This document shows, in pieces, positions 1 through 6,333 of a stretch of DNA of 9,503 bases (the first letter of the stretch is position 1; every line of letters starts with the position of its first letter). The translations under genes were made by a program, and so were the position numbers. The notes under the pieces are model-generated. The model was not told the DNA's origin and did no database searches. It saw only the letters and a program-made list of their open reading frames with translations. Source of the DNA: Cyclobacteriaceae bacterium (GTDB lineage: Bacteria; Bacteroidota; Bacteroidia; Cytophagales; Cyclobacteriaceae); NCBI GenBank assembly GCA_025455445.1, contig JALOMN010000043.1, forward strand, positions 1-9,503. Direction: 5' to 3'.

Positions 1-131
1 GAATCAAAATTAAAAACACACTCAACAACCTTATAATGCTTGGACAACTCAACAGATAAATTATAAAATACCCGTTGGGCTCCACCAAAATTCAGATTGG
101 GAATAATCATTAAAATTACTTTCTGATTCAT
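1..131 (-). CDS. Glycosyltransferase, GT4-like, N-terminal fragment (runs off left edge)
   Basis: Reading the minus strand from ATG at 131 gives 43 codons open to the window edge. The protein begins MNQKVILMIIPNLNFGGAQR and continues into VFYNLSVELSKHYKV. A short hydrophobic beta strand followed by a P-x-L-x-x-GGAQR-x-x-x-x-L loop and helix is the classic start of a GT-B glycosyltransferase of the GT4 type, where the glycine-rich loop contributes to the acceptor/donor cleft. The gene starts 15 nt after the stop of the preceding glycosyltransferase and is the last visible member of the operon. The donor-binding C-terminal domain lies outside the window, so donor and acceptor cannot be guessed. 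The N-terminus is characteristic enough to be fairly sure of the fold, less so of the family number. Confidence 0.85.
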   Translation of the reverse strand, partial: MNQKVILMIIPNLNFGGAQRVFYNLSVELSKHYKVVECVFNFD

Positions 132-146
132 TGGTGATTCAATTAA

Positions 147-1250
147 TCAATCCTTGGTGAAAAGCGCATACTTATCAATTACTTTAGAAATATGAAACCT
201 GTTAATTACCACCTGATTAAGAGCTTTTCCCAATAGCTGATTACTTTCATGATTAGTATTTCGAACTATTATTTCAAATGCCTCTTCACAGTAATGTGAA
301 GGTGAAATAATAAAAGAATCAACACCATTGGTAAGATATTCTTCAAAATCACCGACACCTTTGCAAACAATAACAGGAAGTTCCACTATACCTGCCTCCT
401 TTACAACTACACAGCTCGATTCTGAAATTGAAGGATGAACCAACCAATCTGAAGCCTTGAGATAAGTAAGCACATCATTCTCATAACCAAGAAATTCAAC
501 ATGAGCTTCCAATTGATATTTAGTAACCAGCTCGATCAAATTATTATGCAGCTCACCGGTTCCCAACAAAAATAAGTGTGCTTTTATACCAGAATCCCTA
601 AGTTTCTTAAGTAATTCAATTGAAACATCAGGGCGCTTATATTTATCCAGTCGACCAACTGTAATCAGCTTGACTTTTCCATTCAATTGGGTTTTGATAT
701 TATTCGCCTTCATATCATCAGCTTGACCAAAAACCGAAAAGTCGTATCCAAGGTTAACTGTATAAATTTTCTCTTCAGAAATGCCCTCCTTACTGATCAT
801 GTAATTTTTAGTTCGCTCCGAAACCACAATTATCTTTCGGGCTAATCTATATGTAAGTCGGTATGAAAAATCACGTGCGAAGCCAGCGAGTTCTGCCAAA
901 TCATGATGGTGCCTGACAACAATCACCTTTGCTTTGACGAAGAACTGCGCAACAACAGCAATAAAATTGGCGGGCTCTAAATGACTATATACAACATTAA
1001 TATTATTTCGCCAGATGAATGAAATAAGTTGAAGGCAATAATAAAATGTTCTCAGCACTGTACTTTTAACTGATATATTTTTAACCTCAAGATATTTCAC
1101 ACCAACTGTTTCGCAAATGGATTTCAAATATGGGTTGGGTTGCTGATTCAGAAAAAAAACTTTATGCCCCCTGCGAACAAATTCCACCATGAGTGATTCC
1201 TGATCGCGAACACGCGTTTTAATGGACGTATAAAATAATATCGTAGCCAT
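147..1250 (-). CDS. Glycosyltransferase, GT4 family (GT-B fold)
   Basis: A 367-residue cytoplasmic glycosyltransferase, a normal length for GT4. An N-terminal Rossmann half (about 1-175) contains a polar HHHDLAE segment at 114-120, near the inter-domain cleft in many relatives. The C-terminal donor-binding half has VGRLDKYKRPD (198-208), LLGTGE (228-233), FLGYENDV (253-260), and an intact EX7E motif formed by E277 and E285 in the stretch HPSISESSCVVVKEAG. Retaining GT4 enzymes use this motif to bind the nucleotide-sugar donor. The ATG at 1250 sits in TAATG and overlaps the previous stop by one base, which suggests translational coupling. The likely job is adding one sugar to a lipid-linked surface glycan exported by the nearby ABC transporter. 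The sugar and linkage cannot be read from sequence. No signal peptide or membrane span is evident. Confidence 0.93.
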   Translation of the reverse strand: MATILFYTSIKTRVRDQESLMVEFVRRGHKVFFLNQQPNPYLKSICETVGVKYLEVKNISVKSTVLRTFYYCLQLISFIWRNNINVVYSHLEPANFIAVVAQFFVKAKVIVVRHHHDLAELAGFARDFSYRLTYRLARKIIVVSERTKNYMISKEGISEEKIYTVNLGYDFSVFGQADDMKANNIKTQLNGKVKLITVGRLDKYKRPDVSIELLKKLRDSGIKAHLFLLGTGELHNNLIELVTKYQLEAHVEFLGYENDVLTYLKASDWLVHPSISESSCVVVKEAGIVELPVIVCKGVGDFEEYLTNGVDSFIISPSHYCEEAFEIIVRNTNHESNQLLGKALNQVVINRFHISKVIDKYALFTKD

Positions 1251-2398
1251 TATTTATTATCATCGGTCAAAATTGGTGAAATTATTTCATTGAAACTCGT
1301 TACCCATGCTTTCCAATTAAATGTACTTTGGTGATATGCAAGGCATCTTTCTGAAATTTGTGAATAAACCAAATCGTTATTCAACAAGTAAATAATCTTA
1401 TTAACATAGCCATCCACATCACCTTCTTTAAATAAAAAACCAGTTACATTTTCAAAAACCATTGAAGAAATACCTCCTGTGTTTGTTGCTAAAACTGGTA
1501 AGCCAAATGAATACGCTTCTGCAATTACAACAGGAGTGCAATCTGCCAAAGTAGGTAACAGAAAAAAGCTGGCGTCATCCAGCAATGACTGAAAAATAGT
1601 TTCACCCTCCTTTTTACTTTTATCCAGATGAGCAATAACACTCACCTCAGCCGGCACTGCACATTCATCTGGTATTGATGTGCCAACAATAGTTAGCCTG
1701 GAATTTACTCCCTTTTGGATCAAGCCTTCATGAATTTTTAATAAGGTGTCGCCACCCTTTCGCATCCAATCCACACCAATAAACAACAAATTACAAACCT
1801 GATCATTCAAAGACTTAGGCTTATGTACTTCTAGTGAATTAGAAATATTTGAACCGAATGGTATACTCTTGCATGTTTTACTAAACTCACGCTTAACAAA
1901 ATCACACGCCCAGACTGAAGAAAATATTGAAACCGAAGACCGCTTGAATGCATTTCTTTCAACTGTTCTTATTTCCCATCGCGACAGTGCGCAAACACCT
2001 TTTAATTCAGGATAATAGTCAATCAACTGCAATGCAGAGCAATCACCATAAGTTACAATCGGTATATCTGATTTAATAAAGGCGGTTTCGGTCAATCCCG
2101 CAGGCGAGAAAATAAATTTAATACCACGTCTATTTCTTAACTTCCATGAACCAGTGAATCCATAAAGCACTGCCATAACGATACCGTAGTCAAACACATA
2201 CTTTTTTTGTGTAACCAAAACCACCATTCTGTTTGCATAATGTCCCAGCCGTTTTAAGAATTTAAATTTCGGAAGTGAAACATGTTCTACTTCGTATACC
2301 TCACTCAAGGATTGATTTAAAAAAAAAGGTATTCCAGACCAGTCCTTTTTAGAGTATGGATATTTTGAACTTAAAAAAATGACTCGATCCTTTTGCAT
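1250..2398 (-). CDS. Glycosyltransferase, GT4-like, with Asp in place of the first Glu of EX7E
   Basis: A 382-residue GT-B-type glycosyltransferase. The N-terminal half (about 1-195) is divergent, but the C-terminal half is clearly GT4. It has FIGVDWMRKGGD (206-217) where family members carry G-x-x-x-x-R/K-K-G-x-D, then LTIVGT (235-240), then LLPTLADCTPVVIAEAYS (280-297) followed by GLPVLATNTGG. The spacing matches EX7E, but the first acid is D286 rather than Glu, while E294 is kept. Substitutions of this kind occur in active relatives, so inactivation should not be assumed. The gene starts at ATG 2398, 17 nt after the methyltransferase stop, and its TAA overlaps the ATG of the next glycosyltransferase by one base. 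A run of nine A/T pairs (2319-2327) encodes part of Pro-Phe-Phe-Leu near the N-terminus. The substrate is unknown. Confidence 0.9.
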   Translation of the reverse strand: MQKDRVIFLSSKYPYSKKDWSGIPFFLNQSLSEVYEVEHVSLPKFKFLKRLGHYANRMVVLVTQKKYVFDYGIVMAVLYGFTGSWKLRNRRGIKFIFSPAGLTETAFIKSDIPIVTYGDCSALQLIDYYPELKGVCALSRWEIRTVERNAFKRSSVSIFSSVWACDFVKREFSKTCKSIPFGSNISNSLEVHKPKSLNDQVCNLLFIGVDWMRKGGDTLLKIHEGLIQKGVNSRLTIVGTSIPDECAVPAEVSVIAHLDKSKKEGETIFQSLLDDASFFLLPTLADCTPVVIAEAYSFGLPVLATNTGGISSMVFENVTGFLFKEGDVDGYVNKIIYLLNNDLVYSQISERCLAYHQSTFNWKAWVTSFNEIISPILTDDNK

Positions 2399-2415
2399 TA
2401 AATTAATGTATCCTG

Positions 2416-3252
2416 TTACAATGCCCGAGGGTTAGTAGCATAGACATAATCATCCACCATATAATCCTTCGTATCCTGAGTGCTTATAATAAAGTCATAA
2501 TAGCGAAGGAATTCCAACACTATTTCCTTTGTCTTGAAAAACTCAGACTCTCCATTTTTGTATCGAAAATCATGACAGGAGATCGCAAGATGCTTTATTA
2601 TTGACAGAGAATTTATCATTCCTTTAATTATTAACTGCTCAGCACCTTCTACATTCATCTTAACCAAATCGATGGATTTGATTTGATTAGCTGAAACGAA
2701 TTCGTCAAAAGTGACCGCAGTAACCTTAAAGGATTTGTCTTTTGTAGAGGGTAGAATTGAATTGGCCAAAGAATTCTCAGAATCATCGATTTCTACAGCC
2801 CCCTTCTCATTCGAGAACGCAACATTTACTGGAAATACATTACTCAATCCATTCACCTCAACCAAATAAGCCAAAGCCTTAAATGTTCGAGGATGAGCCT
2901 CTATCGAAAATACTTTTCCGGTATCACCCACCAGTTTTGAAAAAATTATTGTTTCTTCACCTACGCCTGCACCAATATCAAAAACAACATCACCTGCTTT
3001 TGGTAAATAGGCATGTCCTGATAGTGCTTTCAACTGATCTAAGAGATATCCGTATTCATACACCCAACCAGGCCCGGAACTAAGATAACTGACTCCTTCT
3101 ATTCTAAACTCCCAGGCATTAAATTGAATATGAGCTTGAACTCCTTCAATTTTTATTCCTTTCCGTTTATATCCTATATAAATCAACTGCTTTAACAAGC
3201 CCCTTGAAATTGGAGTATCAAGTATCTTTATAATTCTATTAGTGAAATTCAT
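2416..3252 (-). CDS. FkbM-family SAM-dependent methyltransferase (first of two)
   Basis: A 278-residue class I SAM methyltransferase of the FkbM (Methyltransf_21) type. These usually O-methylate sugars or other hydroxyl groups. SAM-binding motif I is VVFDIGAGVGEETIIF (89-104). The acidic residue after strand beta-2 is E118 in FSIEAHP, and the family signature region is SIDLVKMNVEGAEQLIIKGM (193-212). In most FkbM proteins that signature reads K-I/M-D-V/I-EGxE. Here the Asp is Asn200, a variant also present in some relatives. The N-terminal 80 residues have no motif I recognise. ATG 3252 lies 11 nt after the stop of the second FkbM gene, and the frame closes 17 nt before the next glycosyltransferase. 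Placement inside an export/glycosyltransferase operon supports methylation of a surface glycan. The methylated position is unknown. Confidence 0.9.
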   Translation of the reverse strand: MNFTNRIIKILDTPISRGLLKQLIYIGYKRKGIKIEGVQAHIQFNAWEFRIEGVSYLSSGPGWVYEYGYLLDQLKALSGHAYLPKAGDVVFDIGAGVGEETIIFSKLVGDTGKVFSIEAHPRTFKALAYLVEVNGLSNVFPVNVAFSNEKGAVEIDDSENSLANSILPSTKDKSFKVTAVTFDEFVSANQIKSIDLVKMNVEGAEQLIIKGMINSLSIIKHLAISCHDFRYKNGESEFFKTKEIVLEFLRYYDFIISTQDTKDYMVDDYVYATNPRAL

Positions 3253-3263
3253 AACCTAATTAC

Positions 3264-4124
3264 TCAGATCTTCATTAAAGTATTGACACCCACAACCAAT
3301 TCTCCCTGATGACTTATATCAAAGTTGAATTTTTTTAACTCATTAATAATTTTTTCTCTGGGTGATATTTCATCATGAATTTCCATGGCAATCATTTTTA
3401 CTGACGTTAACCAACTTAAATCAGAAGATGAACTAAAAAGATTAGATTCTCCTCCCTCAATATCGATCTTGAAAAAATCAATTTCAGATCCAAGCTGCGA
3501 AATAATTTCGCCTGGAGTAAAAGATGAAATATTTCCGTCCTTGCTTTCCTCCACTCTTAGTGACCAATCTTTTTTATCTCTGAAATCATTTACAAGCTGC
3601 AAACGTTGCTTGGTTGGCCAAAGGGCTGCTTTATTGAGGATAATTGATGGAAGGGAATTAAGTTCAATGTTTTTCCTGGCCATTTCGAAATTATCATCAT
3701 CCGGCTCTAATGCCCAGATATGCGATTCGGGATTTGATGCTTTAAAATAAATAATAGTCATGCCGATATTAGCGCCAGCATCTACAATAACCCGGGGCAT
3801 AACATTGAAACGCCTTCTGAATAATTCAATCGCATATTCATATTCGCGAGAAAGTATTACCTGATTAAAAACAAATACATCGCTGCCAGCAAGCCTTAAA
3901 CTAAAACTATAATTCTTTCCATGTATCGGATAAATAAAATTTATGAGTTCATTTTCAATTTTAAAGGATAATGAATTAGAAATGATAAGGTTCAATTTAC
4001 TCTCTGTGTCTTGTAGCAATTCAAAATTTTCATATTTAAAACCTGAGTATAATTTTCCAATCAGCAATTGAAAAATCTCTGAAGGTGAGAAATATGAAAA
4101 TGCCTTGATTCTGTTTCTCCACAT
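3264..4124 (-). CDS. FkbM-family SAM-dependent methyltransferase (second of two)
   Basis: A 286-residue class I methyltransferase when started at ATG 4124. Motif I is VIVDAGANIGMTIIYF (112-127). The beta-2 acid is E140 in WALEPDDDNFEMARKNIELN (137-156), and the FkbM signature FFKIDIEGGE (217-226) keeps the Asp that the neighbouring FkbM protein has lost. The two are only distantly similar, so this is not a recent duplication. The frame stays open to a GTG at 4154, which would add ten residues (Ser-Gly-Asn-Phe and so on) and overlap the ATPase gene by 26 nt. I prefer ATG 4124 because it comes four bases after the ATPase stop (TGA-TTTT-ATG), matching the close spacing elsewhere in the operon. 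The probable role is O-methylation of a sugar in the exported glycan, with the acceptor unknown. Confidence 0.88.
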   Translation of the reverse strand: MWRNRIKAFSYFSPSEIFQLLIGKLYSGFKYENFELLQDTESKLNLIISNSLSFKIENELINFIYPIHGKNYSFSLRLAGSDVFVFNQVILSREYEYAIELFRRRFNVMPRVIVDAGANIGMTIIYFKASNPESHIWALEPDDDNFEMARKNIELNSLPSIILNKAALWPTKQRLQLVNDFRDKKDWSLRVEESKDGNISSFTPGEIISQLGSEIDFFKIDIEGGESNLFSSSSDLSWLTSVKMIAMEIHDEISPREKIINELKKFNFDISHQGELVVGVNTLMKI

Positions 4125-4128
4125 AAAA

Positions 4129-5343
4129 TCAAATGCTGAAAAATTCCCACTCACACTTTACAAACACATCTCCATAAAACCACTTATTCTCATATTGTAC
4201 AAACGCAGAGCCGTTGTCAAATACTGTAAACGGACAAATTAAATCTTTCGAATCATAGCTCATGGTGTTAGGGCAATGAATAGCAACAAAAAAAGAATAG
4301 GAACCTGGAGTCAGTGTCTCGCTGGGGATTCTTAACAGCACTCTGTTTTGATTTTGAACAGTAATTAAATCATTTAGTGCTTTATCTGCCGAGAATATTC
4401 TTTGACCATTTTTATTATTTACAGCAATCAGTAAATTGGTATTAAGAAGATTTTGTTTTGCGCTAAAAATTACTTCGAGTGTTATTAATTCATTGTGTGC
4501 GAAATTCGAAGTTATTTCCATTCGGGCATTTAAAGGCTTTACCGAATTAATAGAATAAACCTTATTCTGATCGGTTAATTCATTTACAAACACATTATTG
4601 CTGCTGTAGCTCCGCGTATATGAGTTAATAACCTCCTCTGCCCTTCCTATTTGCACGATATTACCACCTTCTAAGAGCAACGCATTTTTACATAGCTGGC
4701 TCACCATACCCAACTGATGACTCACAAATAAAATGGTCCTGCCGCTTTTACTCACATCTTCCATTTTTCCGAGGCACTTCTTCTGAAACTCTGCATCGCC
4801 CACGGCAAGCACCTCATCAATAATTAAAATCTCGGGCTCCAGAAAAGCAGCCACCGCGAAAGCAAGTCTTAACTGCATACCACTGGAGAAATGCTTGAGC
4901 GGTGTGTCCAGAAATTTTTCAACACCACTGAAATCTACTATCTCATCAAATTTGCTTTCAATCTCCTTTCGCTTCATTCCTAGCAAAGAGCCATTGAAAA
5001 AAATGTTTTCGCGACCGGTTAACTCCGGATGGAAGCCAGTGCCTACCTCGAGTAAACTGGCAATACGTCCACGGGAAATAATTCTACCGGTAGTAGGGGG
5101 TGTAATCTTTGAAAGTATTTTTAACAACGTAGACTTTCCGGCTCCATTGCGACCAATGATACCAATGGATTCTCCCGGTTGCACTTCAAATGAAACATCT
5201 TTCAACGCCCAGAAGTCCTCTACTTCATTGTCTTGAAACTTTAATGCATTTACCATTCGTTCGCGCAAACTCAGATAGCCACCTGCCAGGTGCTGAATCC
5301 TGAATTTTTTGCCAATGTGCTGAACTTCTAAAATCGGTTTCAT
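4129..5343 (-). CDS. wzt: Polysaccharide ABC transporter ATP-binding protein with C-terminal Wzt-type domain
   Basis: This is the cytoplasmic ATPase subunit of an O-antigen/teichoic-acid-type ABC exporter, 404 residues from ATG 5343. The nucleotide-binding domain (about 1-245) has Walker A GRNGAGKST (64-72, K70), the Q-loop-region segment LLEVGTGFHPELTGREN typical of Wzt/TagH, signature FSSGMQLRLAFAVA (152-165), Walker B ILIIDE (172-177) and H-loop H209 in FVSHQ. The remaining 155 residues are a beta-rich extension resembling the Wzt C-terminal domain, which in O-antigen exporters binds the glycan before transport. An in-frame TTG at 5400 would add 19 residues, but MKPILEVQHIGKKF is the normal family start. 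ATG 5343 follows the permease stop as TGATATG. It pairs with the adjacent permease. The symbol is by family analogy; serotype-level specificity is unknown. Confidence 0.94.
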   Translation of the reverse strand: MKPILEVQHIGKKFRIQHLAGGYLSLRERMVNALKFQDNEVEDFWALKDVSFEVQPGESIGIIGRNGAGKSTLLKILSKITPPTTGRIISRGRIASLLEVGTGFHPELTGRENIFFNGSLLGMKRKEIESKFDEIVDFSGVEKFLDTPLKHFSSGMQLRLAFAVAAFLEPEILIIDEVLAVGDAEFQKKCLGKMEDVSKSGRTILFVSHQLGMVSQLCKNALLLEGGNIVQIGRAEEVINSYTRSYSSNNVFVNELTDQNKVYSINSVKPLNARMEITSNFAHNELITLEVIFSAKQNLLNTNLLIAVNNKNGQRIFSADKALNDLITVQNQNRVLLRIPSETLTPGSYSFFVAIHCPNTMSYDSKDLICPFTVFDNGSAFVQYENKWFYGDVFVKCEWEFFSI

Positions 5344-5344
5344 A

Positions 5345-6172
5345 TCAGGCAAAATCAGCGAAGAAATCTTCCGTGCGTTTGAAATAAAGAATGCCCACAA
5401 TTAAAAACAATAATCCAGATGTCAGGCTTAATGCCATGAAGATTGGGTCTGGTAACAAACCTGTCAGCGGAAATCGAAATAACTCTACTGCTGCAAACAT
5501 GGGCGAACATGCCAACAAATATTTTAATACAGGGTAATTCAACATTGAAATGGGATAAATCACAGGAGTTAAAAAAAACATAACCTGCACCAGGAAAGGA
5601 ATCACATAACGGAAGTCGCGATATTTCACATTAAGTGCTGCAAGCCATGCACCCAGACCTAAAGTAGCCACCATTGCTACCAATAAAGAAAGTGGCCATA
5701 TCAAGATAAACAGCCAGCTCACCGGTTGTTGGTAGTAAAGTAATATCCCTATGAATAAAATGAAGGCCATCAAGAAATCGAATAAAGCAACCAATATGGC
5801 TGAGACAGGTATAATCAATCGTGGAAAATAAATTTTCTTAATAATCAGAGCATTGTTTACCATACTGTTGGAGGCACTGGTTAGCCCCGCAGAAAACATA
5901 TTCCAGATTAATAATCCCGAAAATACATACACTGGGTAAGGGAGATTTTGGGAAGGAATATTCAGTGCCCGGCCGAAGAAAAAAGTAAAAATCAACATCA
6001 TAAAAAGAGGTTGAAGGATTGCCCACAAAAAACCCAACACCGTTTGCTTGTATTTAATCTTTATATCACGCCAGGTGAAGAAATAAAAAAGCTCGCGGTA
6101 GCGCCATAATTCTTTCCACTCAAACCATTTTCGGCCGGTTGACTCAATACTGTATTCAATTGGCTCAATCAT
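5345..6172 (-). CDS. wzm: Polysaccharide ABC transporter permease (ABC-2 type, Wzm-like)
   Basis: A 275-residue integral inner-membrane permease, the usual length for Wzm/KpsM/TagG proteins. An amphipathic N-terminus (about 18-40) with RELFYFFTWRDIKIKYKQT precedes LGFLWAILQP (46-55), the family's entry signature. Hydrophobic segments are visible near 50-68, 80-96, 118-146, 151-180, 189-207 and 243-263, consistent with six spans. NVKYRDFRYVIPF (181-193) and the C-terminal FKRTEDFFADFA (264-275) are also typical, since family members often end in an F-x-R/K-x-E-x-x-FAD tail. It is the first gene of the minus-strand operon and would form the channel moving lipid-linked glycan across the inner membrane using the ATPase encoded next. 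It starts at ATG 6172 without an obvious ribosome-binding site. The symbol reflects family analogy. Confidence 0.94.
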   Translation of the reverse strand: MIEPIEYSIESTGRKWFEWKELWRYRELFYFFTWRDIKIKYKQTVLGFLWAILQPLFMMLIFTFFFGRALNIPSQNLPYPVYVFSGLLIWNMFSAGLTSASNSMVNNALIIKKIYFPRLIIPVSAILVALFDFLMAFILFIGILLYYQQPVSWLFILIWPLSLLVAMVATLGLGAWLAALNVKYRDFRYVIPFLVQVMFFLTPVIYPISMLNYPVLKYLLACSPMFAAVELFRFPLTGLLPDPIFMALSLTSGLLFLIVGILYFKRTEDFFADFA

Positions 6173-6329
6173 TAAGCTATAAAGAGGCGGATTTTAATGA
6201 GCGGATCTTCGCTTTCAATTCTGCACTTTTGTGTAAAGTTATGAGGAAACAGAAGATGAAAAAAGATTTCAGGTTAGAGAATATTATGAAAGAGATTCAA
6301 CTTGAAACAGGCTTTAAATTACTTTCCAA
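6173..6329. promoter_or_regulatory. Divergent intergenic region, probable promoter of the minus-strand glycan operon
   Basis: This 157-bp gap separates the permease start from the plus-strand glycosyltransferase start and is the only gap upstream of the seven-gene minus-strand set. On the minus strand, TAACTTTA (positions 6241 to 6234) matches seven of eight positions of the Bacteroidota -7 element TAnnTTTG and would give a leader of roughly 55 nt. No TTG is found at the expected -33 distance, only a T-rich run. On the plus strand I find no good -7 match, so the promoter of the glycosyltransferase is unidentified. The site is inferred from position and partial consensus only. Confidence 0.4.
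6187..6209. repeat. Imperfect 9-bp direct repeat in the permease leader (GCGGATTTT / GCGGATCTT)
   Basis: GCGGATTTT at 6187-6195 and GCGGATCTT at 6201-6209 match in eight of nine positions, with starts 14 bp apart. They lie 15-37 nt upstream of the permease ATG on the minus strand, between it and the candidate -7 element. The second copy also sits within a small potential stem (AGCG...CGCT around 6200-6213). It could be an operator or a leader-RNA element, or it could be chance. Confidence 0.35.
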
Positions 6330-6333
6330 ATGA
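6241..6333 (+). other. Possible 30-codon upstream ORF ending in ATGA with the glycosyltransferase
   Basis: ATG at 6241 opens a 30-residue frame rich in Lys and Glu (it begins MRKQKMKKDFRLENI). Its TGA overlaps the glycosyltransferase ATG at 6330 in the arrangement ATGA. The overlap is typical of translationally coupled genes, and much of the divergent gap is open in this frame. Against it, there is no ribosome-binding site, no recognisable family and no export signal, and the frame also continues upstream into the antisense of the permease, so the start is arbitrary. It may simply be untranslated leader. I list it as a candidate small ORF, not as an established gene. Confidence 0.2.

Noticed and set aside
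2319..2327. Run of nine A (T on the coding strand) near the start of a glycosyltransferase, and similar runs of eight at 1152-1159 and 5571-5578, as possible phase-variation tracts
   Set aside because: Each encodes a Phe-Phe pair (TTT TTT) followed by Leu in AT-rich DNA, and the frames are intact. Such lengths are expected by chance, and nothing indicates switching.
3385..3750. 121-codon plus-strand open frame
   Set aside because: It lies wholly antisense to the second FkbM gene, whose motifs are clear on the minus strand. The translation is Ser/Leu-rich with no family features.
4895..5236. 113-codon plus-strand open frame
   Set aside because: It is antisense to the most conserved part of the ABC ATPase (Walker A to signature), and its composition is explained by the complementary codons.
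5344..5400. Upstream TTG start for the ABC ATPase (19 extra residues)
   Set aside because: The extension would overlap the permease by 56 nt. The family start MKPILEVQHIGKKF begins at ATG 5343, one base after the permease stop.
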